In this document: one piece after another, positions 28,626 to 38,171 of the stretch
How the letters are laid out: each line of letters opens with the position of its first letter
How positions within the stretch are numbered: the stretch's first letter is position 1
Assembly: GCF_000513275.1 (NCBI RefSeq)
Contig: NZ_CBVJ010000106.1
Location: 1-64,000 of the forward strand
Length of the DNA stretch: 64,000 nt
Source of the DNA: Paenibacillus gorillae
GTDB lineage: Bacteria; Bacillota; Bacilli; Paenibacillales; Paenibacillaceae
Direction of reading: 5' to 3'
Notes under the pieces: model-generated
What the model saw: the letters and a program-made list of their open reading frames with translations, nothing else
Databases searched by the model: none
Told to the model about the DNA's origin: nothing
Program-made: the position numbers and the translations under genes

Positions 28626-28655
28626 GAATATCTTGCCAGTTCACTGCCGTATAAT
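28626..28655 (+). promoter_or_regulatory. SigE-like promoter of the 1895-residue protein
   Basis: GAATATC (28626-28632) and CGTATAAT (28648-28655) are 15 nt apart. They match the SigE mother-cell consensus (KMATATT, about 14 nt, CATACAAT) at six of seven and six of eight positions. The start codon is 43 nt downstream with AGAAGGAGG in between. The resemblance is by eye only. Confidence 0.45.
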
Positions 28656-28698
28656 CGTTACAGCGTATAAATTTAATTAGAAGGAGGTTTATCAACCG

Positions 28699-31600
28699 AT
28701 GGCTTTTCCCGAAGACAGCCAATATGTCCCCGTCCTTGCGGGTGGCGCACCGCTTACAGATCCCGCCAATGATGTATCTCCCGATGAGTGCGATATTGTC
28801 GGCAGTACGCAGTTTCCGGCCGCCTATTACGCCTATGACGGGACCAATGTGTATTTCCGATTGCGTCTCAACAGCGATCCGCAGTTCAAAACCAGCTTTC
28901 GCAATTTTTCCTGGGGCGTCCTGTTCGACACTGACAATTCGCCATCTGTACTGGAATGGGAACTTGCAGTCAATGGCTTAGACAACACGCTGGAGCTTAC
29001 GCAGACACAGACGGTGATCAGCCCGGCTGGCAATCCGGCAGTCACAGGCAGTACAAACCGCAGAGGAACGGTTCGCTTCTCTGCACCAATTATTAACTTT
29101 GGCATCGCCAGATCCAAAGCGGCAGCAGACGGGTCGAATTTCGGGGGAAACGGCGATTTTTTCCTGGACTTTTTAATCCCGGCAACGGTATTATTCCCTA
29201 TTCTTGGTATCAGCACAGCTTCGCCGCTTCGTTTTTTATTTTTTTCATCGGCCAATAACAACAACTACAACAAGGATTTCACCTCTTTAAGCGACAGTCT
29301 GACCATTACAGGCGGGGATGTGCGGGCCGCGTTGTCCATTACGCAGACCGCTTCGAGCTCCGTCATTCAAGCCGGCCAGCCCGCATCGGTGGATGGGGTC
29401 ATTACAGTCGTCAATACCGGACGAAGCACCGCCTCGACGATCTTTGCCGTCACTGCCTTCGCCTTCGACAAACTCGCCGCCTTCCAGGTTACGAGAACTA
29501 GTGCAGGAATGACCGCCTTCACTTCATTGAACCAGACGCTTACTTGGAATATCGGCAATTTGGCTGCAGGTGCAAGCGCAACGTTGTCCTATTCCGCATC
29601 TGGTTTATTTAATACGCCAGGCGGGCGGGTGCTGGACACGAAAATTGCTACAGGCGTCGATCTCTTCACCGGCGGAAAAATCACTTCGGCGCAGAGCACC
29701 GCGACGCTTAACGTCGTAAGCACGGGCGGCGTGAACGGAACGGTGCTGGACGGAGCTTCAGGGCTGCCTGTTGCTGGGGTATCTGTTCAGGTGTTAAAGC
29801 TTCCCGGCCTGTCTTCTGCCGGAACGGCTGGTACTGATGCAGCAGGCATTTATTCGATTGGCAATCTCGCGCCGGGCTCTTACCGGCTGCAGTTCGCTTA
29901 TCCGAACTATAGCCCACTATCCTCGGATACCCAAGTGGCGGCAGGCGCTGTCACGACAGTGAACGTATTGCTTCAGCCGCTTCCCGCTGCCGTTCAAGGC
30001 GCCGTGACAGACGCTTCAAACGGCACGTCCATTGCTGGAGCAATCGTCAATCTAACCAACTGGCTAGGGGTCCATGTCGCACAAGCCGTATCGAATGCGA
30101 ACGGAGCGTACGCCATTACAGGCATTACTCCCGGCTATTATCGAATCAGCTTGTCGGCAAGCGGCTTTCAGCTTAATGACCAGCCACTAACGCTGTCGCC
30201 AGGTGAGACACGCATAGTGAATGCCTCACTGCAGTCGAATCCGGGGGCGGTAGCTGGCACTGTAACCAGCGCTGGAGGCTCACCCATTGCTGGCGCTAAA
30301 ATCGAAGCGCTCGACAACCGGAATAATGTGCTGTCTACGACGGTGACTGCGGCTGACGGCACTTATCGTCTTGATACGCTGCCGGCTTCCTCCAATGACC
30401 GTCTTCGGGTTTCTGCCCCGAATTACGTCACGCAGGTCATCGGCTTTCGCGTCCTGCCGGGACAGACAACGACAGTCAACCTATCATTATCCCCGATAGC
30501 AGGAAGCATAGGAGGCACCATCAGCGATGCCGAAAACCTGGCCCCTATCGGCGGAGCCAGCGTTCGCGTGTTTAACTCCGAAGGGCTGACGCTTCAAACC
30601 GGACTCAGCAATCCGGACGGAACCTATCTCATCCCGTCTCTAAGTCCGGGAAGCTACAGCGTTGTTTATGCCGCCCAGGGCTATGCGGGCAAAACGGTCG
30701 GTGCAATCGTTGCAGCAGGCACGCAAGCCAATGTCTCATTGGCTCTGGAACGTCTGGCCGGAGCAATCAGCGGCAGCGTAGCCTCCGTCGATGGACAGCC
30801 GATTCCCGATGTCGTTGTCCGCGTATTCTCTAACAATATCATTGTCGGAAGGGTTAACACTGCATTAGACGGGAGCTTCACGATCGGCAATCTGGCACCG
30901 GGCGATTACGTTGTATCTGCCCGGCCGGACGGCTATGGGGGCGTGACCCTCGGAGCCTCGGTCAATCCGGGGCAAACGACGGCGCTGAATTTCCTTCTTA
31001 CTCCCAATCCCGGCTCCGCAGCCGGCATAATCACGGACAGCAATGGGAATCCGCTGCCTGGAGCCATAGTCTCCGTTCAATACAATGTAGACGGCGGCCC
31101 TGTTATTCTGACAAGAGTCATCGCCCAAAGTGACGGCCGGTACACGGTCTCCAACCTGATGCCGGGCAGCTATATTTTGAGCGTATCCAATGCCGGGTTT
31201 CAGAATCAATTTACCGCCGTGCTTGTCCGGTCCGGGCAAACTTCAACTGCGGATTTCATACTTCCCGCTTCGCCAGGCTCGATATCCGGAACTGTCCGCG
31301 ACACGGCCGGCAATGCTATCTTTGGAGCCGGTATCGAGATTCGGGTTACGAACGCCAACGGGATAACCGTAAGCTCTCTGTTCACCGATTCCAGCGGCCG
31401 CTTTGTAGCTGGCAATCTGAAACCCGGCATTTATACCGTGGTTTCGGGGGCGGCCAATTATCAGCAAGGAACAGCGACCTGCACCGTATTCCCGGATGCA
31501 TCCACCTCCGTTTCCCTTGTTCTGGCTCCGGACCCAGGAGCCATTCAGGGGCGTGTAACGGATGCTGTAACAGGCAAGGGACTGTTCGGGGCCATCGTCA

Positions 31601-34386
31601 ATATTAATGATCAAGTCGGCTTCCTGGCTGGCTCGGTTTTAAGCGACGACGACGGGTTTTTCCGAATAGCTGGGTTTACGCCAGGAAGCTATACGCTGGT
31701 GGCCACAGATAACAATTATCAAAGCGAGACATTTGGCGCTATCGTCTTGTCCAATGCGGAGACGCCTGTCAGCTTTATGCTCAAGCCGAATCCGGCCACG
31801 ATTACCGGTCTGCTGCAGCCCGCCGCTGCAGGCAGTCTCGTCCAGCTTTTCAATTCAAACAATGTGCAGATTGCTACCTCCGCAACGCTTGCGGACGGAA
31901 GCTTTACGTTCAATAACGTACAGGAAGGCAACTATTATTTAACGGCAAACGCCGCCGGATTCACCTCGCCGATTGTAGGCGCAAATGCCTTGCCGGGTCA
32001 GGTTACATCCGTCACCATTCCATTAACGCCTTCTCCCGGAAGCTTGTCGGGCATCGTAACCGATACAGGGGGTAATCCGATACCTGCCGCTTCCGTTAAA
32101 GTTCTGAACGGCAATGAATCGGTAAGGGGTATAGGTCAAGCGCAAGCAGACGGCACCTATACGGTTGGCAATCTGCCGGCCGGTACCTTGAACGTCGTCG
32201 CGTCAGCGCCATCCTACAGCAGCGCGATGAAAGGCGTGTCAGTTGGTCCCGGGGAATCAGTAACGGGTATCAGCTTCCAATTGACTGCCGATCCGGGCAC
32301 CGTCAGCGGCCAGATTACGGATGGGGTGACGGGACTGCCGATTCCCGGTGCCGATGTAGAGCTGCGCCAAATTACCGCAAGCGGTCTGGCCGTGGCTTCG
32401 GTTTCCGCCACGCCTTTCGGAAATTATCAGTTCAATGGACTGCGTCCGGATACCTATACCGTCATTGCCCGTGCCTCAGGCTACGCCTCCAATACTGCCG
32501 GCGCTTTTGTCGGCAGAGGGCAAAGCACGATTGCCAGCATCGCCCTTATTCCGCTGTTCGGCGAACTTAATGGCCAGATATCCGATACGGCTGGTAATCC
32601 GATATCGACCGACAATACCGAGATCAAGCTTTATACGAAGGAGGGTTCTCTGTTAGAGACTGCCTTCGCCAATCAGCAAGGCGGCGTACGGCTAATTGAG
32701 CTGCCTGCAGGCGAATACATCGTCAATGTATCCTCTCCAGGCTATGTGTCGGCATCGGTAGGAGCGACGATCAAGGCGGGCGAGACAACAGCCGTTGCCG
32801 TTACGCTGACTCCTCAAACAAGCGTCGTCTCCGGCTTTGTTACGAATGCTTCTACCGGAGCTCCAATCAGCAGCGCCCTTATTAATGTGTATGATCTGTC
32901 CAGCCTGATTATCGAGACGACCTATTCGGATGAGGCCGGTGCCTATATCATTAATGGCTTGCCGGCCGGCGCATTCTCTCTTTCTACCGTTGCCGCTGGC
33001 TTCGGCTCTGCAACGGCCTCCGTCATTACAAAGGCAGGCGCTGCAGCCAGAGCGGATTTCACTCTAACACCTTCTCCCGGCTCGATCGCCGGATTTGTCA
33101 GCGACCTGGAAGATGGGAAAGCTTTGCAGGGAGCCCAGATCCGAATATTTAGCGGAGAAACCGGCCTTTTAATCGCTACTGTCGTTTCTGGAACGGGAGG
33201 GGAGTACCACTATACAGATCTGGCTCCAGGAATCTATACGGCCACTGCCGGCAGGAGAGGATACGCTTCAGCATTCGGCGGTTTTACGATCACGGCCGCT
33301 GCCGCTACCCGCTTCAGCTTCGCGCTTACCAAGCTGCCCGGTTCGCTTAACGGTACAGTGACGCGTGCGGTAAGCGGCTCCGGCATAGACGGATGCCGGG
33401 TTCAGCTGCATCAGTTCAACAGCTTCGGACCGGTTATCTCTTCCCAGCTTAGCGATTCCAACGGCTTCTATGATTTCGGCGACGTTGCGCCGGCTAATTA
33501 TATCGTCGCAGCAGCTCTCTCCGGCTTCGTATCCGAGCAGACATCGGCGCTGGTATCACCAGGCGAACTAACATCTGTTCCATTCATGCTCCAGCAGGCG
33601 CCTACAGTTATTGAAGGAACGGTAACGGACGGCGCGAGCGGTACGCCGGTTCCGAACGCGCCGGTAACCGTCGTAGACGGCACAGGCGTTATCGGAGGGA
33701 ACGGGGCAACGAATCCGCAAGGGCAATATGAAGTGCCAAGCACACCAAGCGGAGAACAAACGGTCGTAGTCAGCAAGCCGGGGCAGCAGACGGCAAATGC
33801 CTATGTACTGCAACGGCCTGGCCAGCAGCAGACCGTAAATGTCGTTTTAACGGGTCAGCCCCAATCAATAAGAGGCATCGTCACGGAGCAAATCAATGGC
33901 TCGCCGATTCCAGGCGCGATTATTAACGCGCTTGATCCGGTTAGCCAGCTTGTCAGGGTTACTGTTATTGCCGACGGCCTCGGCCGATTCGTTATCGAAG
34001 GATTGTCTCCGAGCACAAGCTATACGCTTACTGCAAGCTCTCCCAATTACGGTTCTCAAGCCATTCAAGCGGCTTCTGAAGATGGAACTGTTCAAGTAGC
34101 ACTGCCCGCAGAATTCGGAACGCTGCAAGGAACAATACGTGATTCAGCAGGTCTTCCCCTGCGCAAAGCATTAGCGGAGATTATTACAGACAGCGGCGTA
34201 GTCATTCGCCAAACCGTAAGCAACAATAACGGCTTCTATGCATTCACCAATGTCGCCGCCGGCACAGCCAACGCCCGCTTCTCTTATCCAGGCAAACAAA
34301 CCGTTGTGCTGAAGCCTCTTATCCAGAACATGCAGACGACAATTCTCAATGTCGTGCTGGCCGATGAAGAAGACGACGATGAATAA
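28699..34386 (+). CDS. 1895-residue multi-domain carboxypeptidase-regulatory-like repeat protein
   Basis: A giant protein beginning MAFPEDSQYVPVLAGG, after a strong AGAAGGAGG ribosome site. Residues 1-215 look like a beta-rich, DOMON-like domain, and about 215-340 resemble a DUF11/CARDB-type Ig fold. From about 342 to the end run some 18 units of 75-90 residues, each with a G-x-V-x-D...G-x-P-I-x-G-A opening and an Y-x-I-x-N-L-x-P-G-x-Y close; this is the CarboxypepD_reg / Cna-B-like fold. The tail is acidic (DEEDDDE). There is no signal peptide, SLH domain or sortase motif. The SigE-like promoter suggests a spore-surface protein made in the mother cell. Function is inferred. Confidence 0.85.
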   Translation: MAFPEDSQYVPVLAGGAPLTDPANDVSPDECDIVGSTQFPAAYYAYDGTNVYFRLRLNSDPQFKTSFRNFSWGVLFDTDNSPSVLEWELAVNGLDNTLELTQTQTVISPAGNPAVTGSTNRRGTVRFSAPIINFGIARSKAAADGSNFGGNGDFFLDFLIPATVLFPILGISTASPLRFLFFSSANNNNYNKDFTSLSDSLTITGGDVRAALSITQTASSSVIQAGQPASVDGVITVVNTGRSTASTIFAVTAFAFDKLAAFQVTRTSAGMTAFTSLNQTLTWNIGNLAAGASATLSYSASGLFNTPGGRVLDTKIATGVDLFTGGKITSAQSTATLNVVSTGGVNGTVLDGASGLPVAGVSVQVLKLPGLSSAGTAGTDAAGIYSIGNLAPGSYRLQFAYPNYSPLSSDTQVAAGAVTTVNVLLQPLPAAVQGAVTDASNGTSIAGAIVNLTNWLGVHVAQAVSNANGAYAITGITPGYYRISLSASGFQLNDQPLTLSPGETRIVNASLQSNPGAVAGTVTSAGGSPIAGAKIEALDNRNNVLSTTVTAADGTYRLDTLPASSNDRLRVSAPNYVTQVIGFRVLPGQTTTVNLSLSPIAGSIGGTISDAENLAPIGGASVRVFNSEGLTLQTGLSNPDGTYLIPSLSPGSYSVVYAAQGYAGKTVGAIVAAGTQANVSLALERLAGAISGSVASVDGQPIPDVVVRVFSNNIIVGRVNTALDGSFTIGNLAPGDYVVSARPDGYGGVTLGASVNPGQTTALNFLLTPNPGSAAGIITDSNGNPLPGAIVSVQYNVDGGPVILTRVIAQSDGRYTVSNLMPGSYILSVSNAGFQNQFTAVLVRSGQTSTADFILPASPGSISGTVRDTAGNAIFGAGIEIRVTNANGITVSSLFTDSSGRFVAGNLKPGIYTVVSGAANYQQGTATCTVFPDASTSVSLVLAPDPGAIQGRVTDAVTGKGLFGAIVNINDQVGFLAGSVLSDDDGFFRIAGFTPGSYTLVATDNNYQSETFGAIVLSNAETPVSFMLKPNPATITGLLQPAAAGSLVQLFNSNNVQIATSATLADGSFTFNNVQEGNYYLTANAAGFTSPIVGANALPGQVTSVTIPLTPSPGSLSGIVTDTGGNPIPAASVKVLNGNESVRGIGQAQADGTYTVGNLPAGTLNVVASAPSYSSAMKGVSVGPGESVTGISFQLTADPGTVSGQITDGVTGLPIPGADVELRQITASGLAVASVSATPFGNYQFNGLRPDTYTVIARASGYASNTAGAFVGRGQSTIASIALIPLFGELNGQISDTAGNPISTDNTEIKLYTKEGSLLETAFANQQGGVRLIELPAGEYIVNVSSPGYVSASVGATIKAGETTAVAVTLTPQTSVVSGFVTNASTGAPISSALINVYDLSSLIIETTYSDEAGAYIINGLPAGAFSLSTVAAGFGSATASVITKAGAAARADFTLTPSPGSIAGFVSDLEDGKALQGAQIRIFSGETGLLIATVVSGTGGEYHYTDLAPGIYTATAGRRGYASAFGGFTITAAAATRFSFALTKLPGSLNGTVTRAVSGSGIDGCRVQLHQFNSFGPVISSQLSDSNGFYDFGDVAPANYIVAAALSGFVSEQTSALVSPGELTSVPFMLQQAPTVIEGTVTDGASGTPVPNAPVTVVDGTGVIGGNGATNPQGQYEVPSTPSGEQTVVVSKPGQQTANAYVLQRPGQQQTVNVVLTGQPQSIRGIVTEQINGSPIPGAIINALDPVSQLVRVTVIADGLGRFVIEGLSPSTSYTLTASSPNYGSQAIQAASEDGTVQVALPAEFGTLQGTIRDSAGLPLRKALAEIITDSGVVIRQTVSNNNGFYAFTNVAAGTANARFSYPGKQTVVLKPLIQNMQTTILNVVLADEEDDDE

Positions 34387-34426
34387 TCCCGATTGTAGTT
34401 GAAAGTTTAAGTAAACGTTGCTGCGA

Positions 34427-34500
34427 AAAAAAAGCGACCCGTTGCGGCAATGTCATTAAGCTGCTTAACTTAATGACATTGCCGGTTACAGTCGCCTTTT
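34427..34500. terminator. Bidirectional terminator with embedded palindrome
   Basis: The outer stem GGCGAC / GTCGCC has A8 before and T6 after. The inner stem pairs GGCAATGTCATTAAG (34446-34460) with CTTAATGACATTGCC (34469-34483) around an 8-nt loop. It lies between two convergent genes. The inner palindrome occurs again at 49426-49460. Confidence 0.85.
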
Positions 34501-34514
34501 TTCAATAACTTATA

Positions 34515-37500
34515 TTATTTTTTCCAGCTCTCGACTCCGGTCTCGTATTGCTCGAACGGATGCTGAACCGAAGCTTCCATTATATCCGAATAGTACGCAT
34601 GGCTTGCTGGAACGTCGGACCATTTCGCGTCAACTTCAACGTGCCATGGTTTGCGTTCATGCAGGCGGTTAAAGATCCGGACGACCTCTAGTCTCGTAAT
34701 CGGCTTGTTCGGATTGAATGCCTTATCCGTAAAGTCAAACAGCAGACCTTGCTTCTCAACCGTTGCGATAGCTTTCTCCGCCCAGTGCCCGGAGAGATCT
34801 GTGTAGCTGCTTTCCTTCTCAACGTCCCATTTATACAGGTTCGTCAGCAATTGTGCAAATTCTGCACGTGTAATTTGTTTTGTCGGCTCAAACGTATTTT
34901 TGCCGGTGCCGACCATCCATTTGTTATTCGTAGCGATTGCGATCGCATCCGCTCCCCAGTATTTGGAGTCCACATCCGTAAACGATAGTTTCTTGGAGTT
35001 CGTGGATGGCTTGTACAAGCGGGACAGAATCGTAGCAATCTCCGCACGGACAATACCGCGGTCCGGCTTGAACGTTCCGTCCGGATAACCGATGATGTAC
35101 GGATTATGAGTGCCGGAAGCTTTCACTTTCGGCTCCGCCGAGAAGCTGAACTTCACGATCGTTTCGCCGACATGAATGACTCCGCCTTTAATAAAGCTGT
35201 CATCTCCAAATTTCTCTTCGCGCTTATCAGTGCGGCTGTCGAATACAACATAGCCGTCCTTCTCGCCCAAGAAGTAGTAATCGGCATTGGCGTATACCAT
35301 CCAGCCGTATTCACCTTTTTCCGAGCTGATTTGCGGGTTGTGGTTTTTGTTAGGTGCGAAATCCGGCAGCTCAGGCAGATTAACAAGCGTTCCAGGTACT
35401 CTGCCTTTGGAACGGTTCAGTTCGGTATCCGCCCAGTACAATTTCATGTTAACGCCGGCAATAGGCTCATTCGTTACTGTATCAAGAATTGTGCCGTACG
35501 GATCGACCAGGTCGACCGTCAGGCTTGCATTTCCATTGCTGTCGACGACAAGCTTGCCTGTAGGGCCCGCCAGTTTTTCACCATATGGTGCAATTACGTT
35601 CAACACAAGCTTGTACTCGCCTGCAGGAACTTTCGGAAGCGTAAAGCTGCCGTCTGCATTCATGACAATGTTCGGCACATTAATTTCCTGGCCGTTGGCC
35701 GACTTGATTTTACCCGATACCTTCAAGTTTTCTCCAACCAGCTTCGTGATTTTGTCCTGAACTGTTGTACCGCCATCGGACACAGTCACTTTTGTATTCA
35801 TCGGCTGCTCAATTTCAGGTGTTGGCGGTGTATAAGGCACAGCAGGCGTAACTGTAACAACAGTGGACAGGCCCGCATATTTGCCCCCCTCAATCGACAA
35901 ACGGATATAGTACGTTGTACCGTTGGTCAATTCGGTTACAGTCGCGCTCGTTGAATTGGCGTCCAACGTTTCAGTCGTCGTTGCAGGCGTGAAGTTAACG
36001 CCGTCCGTAGACTGCTCAACTACGATATTTGTTGCTCCCGTTAAAGCAGGGAACGTCAGAGTCGCTTTACTGCTGCCTCTAGTCGCCGTCAAAGTTGTCA
36101 GCTTTTCAGCTGGCGAAATTTGAACTACATTGGATGTTCCTTTATAGAAACCAGATTTGACTACCAGACGGAAGAAGTAGTTCTCACCGTTTGTCAAACC
36201 GCCAATCGTGGCGCTCTTTGAAATGCTGTTCAATATCTCTTGCGGAATAACTGGTGTAAAGTTAGTACCGTCCTCAGATTGTTCAACTACGATATCTCCG
36301 TCCTCAGCATCATTCAGAGCCGGGAATTTCAGTGTCACTTGTCCGTCCTCCGAGACAGCCGACAGAGTCGTCAAAGGACCTGGCTCCGCTGCAAGTACAT
36401 AGACGGTGAAGACTTTCTCGCTTGTAAGCCCGTCTTTAATAATCGTTGCTTTCAGGTTTACATAAACGCCAGGCTGTGACGTAACTGGTCTCGTAACCGT
36501 TCCGTCCGGTGCGATGATCGAAGGCTGATCGGAGGACCAGATGGTCGTTACATCATCGTCTTGCTTAAACGTAATATTATTTTTTACCGAATTTTTAAAA
36601 TCGCCAGAATCAAATTCAATATCCGTGCTGTCTTCTGCCTTTTCAATAGCTAGAATAGCTTCCCGATAGTCCGAAATGATCTCGTTCGCAACACGTTCCG
36701 CTATTTGATCAATGATATCCTCGATGTCTTGCCCGGAATCGACATGCATTCCGCCGTTAACAAGCTCATCGATAAAGCTTTGGCTTGTATCCGAATAAAC
36801 CGAAGCTGTAACGCCTACATATTGGGCACCGTTGTTATTGAATGTGTCCTTCAGATTGGATTGTTTCGGTCCTCCATCCAAAGTCGTTTGAGGGTCATCA
36901 TCAACGTTTACGACATAACGCAATGGAGCATTTGTATCCCATACAATTTCCTCAACCGCTTTGTCCAAAGTCTTGCTTGAAGTAGAGAACAGTCTCATAT
37001 TGTCAAAAGCAAAAATAGAGATGATCTCACAGCTATGGCTTGTATAGCTCACAATCGGGCCGAACTCATTGCCATAAACGGCAGGAAGAGTGAGATCCTT
37101 AATGAGCTGTTCCCCGTTATCCCACATATTTAATTTCGATTCTGTTACATTAATTTTAATCGTGTGATGGGTAGATGCACCCTTCGAGTAGCTTGCGACT
37201 TGCGTTACGCCTGCGATCGAGGATAACGTTCTTCCTGTCTCGTTGTGCAAAGCCGTTGCGTCCACGCCGTTAATGTTGTAGACCTTGATAGATCCTTGTA
37301 CATATAGAATAGCGTAACCGCTCAATTTGCCCGCACTATCAATCTGCGTATTGAAGAGAAAGCCTCCGCCCTCCATACTGTGATAATCGACTTTGGATTC
37401 ATCCATATCGAAGGTAATAATTTTCTTGCCGGAAGGCGTACCGCTCGTCAGCATATAGTCCTTATAGGCCGGAGAGGTATAGCCGTAGAAAGTCAGTGTC

Positions 37501-37859
37501 TTGCCGTTATTTGACGATTGAACGTGATTGTAATCCGCAGTTTCAACCGACGGTTTAATTACATAACCATTATTGATGTACCAGCTGTCATAGCCGGAAT
37601 GTACATGAGAGTCCGATACAGCTGCCGGATCTGCACTTGCGTCCATAATCGACACATATTTAGGATTAACACCCGCTGCAGCCAGTTTAGCTTTAACTGC
37701 TTCATTCAATTGGCTTTCAAGCGCACTGGAGTCATATCCAGTAGCGTTACTGCCGAAATTGTAGTAAACCTCTGCTACTGGCGATAGCGCATACGTCATT
37801 GACGCATTTGTAACTAACAAAAAGAATGCCATTGCCATTGCAATCATTTTCTTCTTCAT
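34515..37859 (-). CDS. S-layer-homology surface protein with fibronectin type III domains
   Basis: A 1114-residue secreted protein starting at the ATG at 37859 (GGGTGG 5-6 nt upstream; an in-frame GTG three codons earlier is less likely). The signal peptide MKKKMIAMAMAFFLLV ends near residue 25. Then come a lectin-like beta region (to about 330), a helical part with a possible atypical Ig/cadherin-like stretch (to about 495), two FnIII domains (about 500-690, each with GLTNGENYFFRL or ELTNGTTYYIRL), a carboxypeptidase-regulatory-like domain (about 720-900), and three SLH domains (about 915-1090, e.g. YPDGTFKPDRGIVRAEIA). SLH domains bind pyruvylated wall polymer, so the protein sits on the cell surface. 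Confidence 0.88.
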   Translation of the reverse strand: MKKKMIAMAMAFFLLVTNASMTYALSPVAEVYYNFGSNATGYDSSALESQLNEAVKAKLAAAGVNPKYVSIMDASADPAAVSDSHVHSGYDSWYINNGYVIKPSVETADYNHVQSSNNGKTLTFYGYTSPAYKDYMLTSGTPSGKKIITFDMDESKVDYHSMEGGGFLFNTQIDSAGKLSGYAILYVQGSIKVYNINGVDATALHNETGRTLSSIAGVTQVASYSKGASTHHTIKINVTESKLNMWDNGEQLIKDLTLPAVYGNEFGPIVSYTSHSCEIISIFAFDNMRLFSTSSKTLDKAVEEIVWDTNAPLRYVVNVDDDPQTTLDGGPKQSNLKDTFNNNGAQYVGVTASVYSDTSQSFIDELVNGGMHVDSGQDIEDIIDQIAERVANEIISDYREAILAIEKAEDSTDIEFDSGDFKNSVKNNITFKQDDDVTTIWSSDQPSIIAPDGTVTRPVTSQPGVYVNLKATIIKDGLTSEKVFTVYVLAAEPGPLTTLSAVSEDGQVTLKFPALNDAEDGDIVVEQSEDGTNFTPVIPQEILNSISKSATIGGLTNGENYFFRLVVKSGFYKGTSNVVQISPAEKLTTLTATRGSSKATLTFPALTGATNIVVEQSTDGVNFTPATTTETLDANSTSATVTELTNGTTYYIRLSIEGGKYAGLSTVVTVTPAVPYTPPTPEIEQPMNTKVTVSDGGTTVQDKITKLVGENLKVSGKIKSANGQEINVPNIVMNADGSFTLPKVPAGEYKLVLNVIAPYGEKLAGPTGKLVVDSNGNASLTVDLVDPYGTILDTVTNEPIAGVNMKLYWADTELNRSKGRVPGTLVNLPELPDFAPNKNHNPQISSEKGEYGWMVYANADYYFLGEKDGYVVFDSRTDKREEKFGDDSFIKGGVIHVGETIVKFSFSAEPKVKASGTHNPYIIGYPDGTFKPDRGIVRAEIATILSRLYKPSTNSKKLSFTDVDSKYWGADAIAIATNNKWMVGTGKNTFEPTKQITRAEFAQLLTNLYKWDVEKESSYTDLSGHWAEKAIATVEKQGLLFDFTDKAFNPNKPITRLEVVRIFNRLHERKPWHVEVDAKWSDVPASHAYYSDIMEASVQHPFEQYETGVESWKK

Positions 37860-38171
37860 CTGATCCACCCATTCTGTAAGATTAACAACAAAGTCTTGCG
37901 TTCATTCTTCAGCCTGCAGCTTCAAATTTGCATGCCGATAGAACTACCCAAATTAAGCGTTAAGCACCTTGCGAAACCCCACACCCCTCCAAACTATAGT
38001 AGATGTTATGTCCAACATAGCAGAGGCTTCTCTCAAAATTCTCTCAAATCTCTCTTTATTCGACATATCCCTGCGCACCATAAGTGCCTCACGGCGCGTA
38101 TGGTGCGGAAATTGGTAGTTTTTTGAGAGATTATTCACGTATAGTAGTAGGTATAGGGGTGTGACATTAGA
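37860..38171. other. Divergent promoter region between surface protein and sensor kinase
   Basis: About 310 nt without a gene. It holds three TCTCTCAAA-like phrases near 38030-38055 and an inverted repeat, CGCACCAT / ATGGTGCG (38074-38107, 18-nt loop). No promoter could be fixed with confidence. AGGGGTGTGA at about 38155-38164 is the ribosome site of the sensor gene. Confidence 0.5.
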
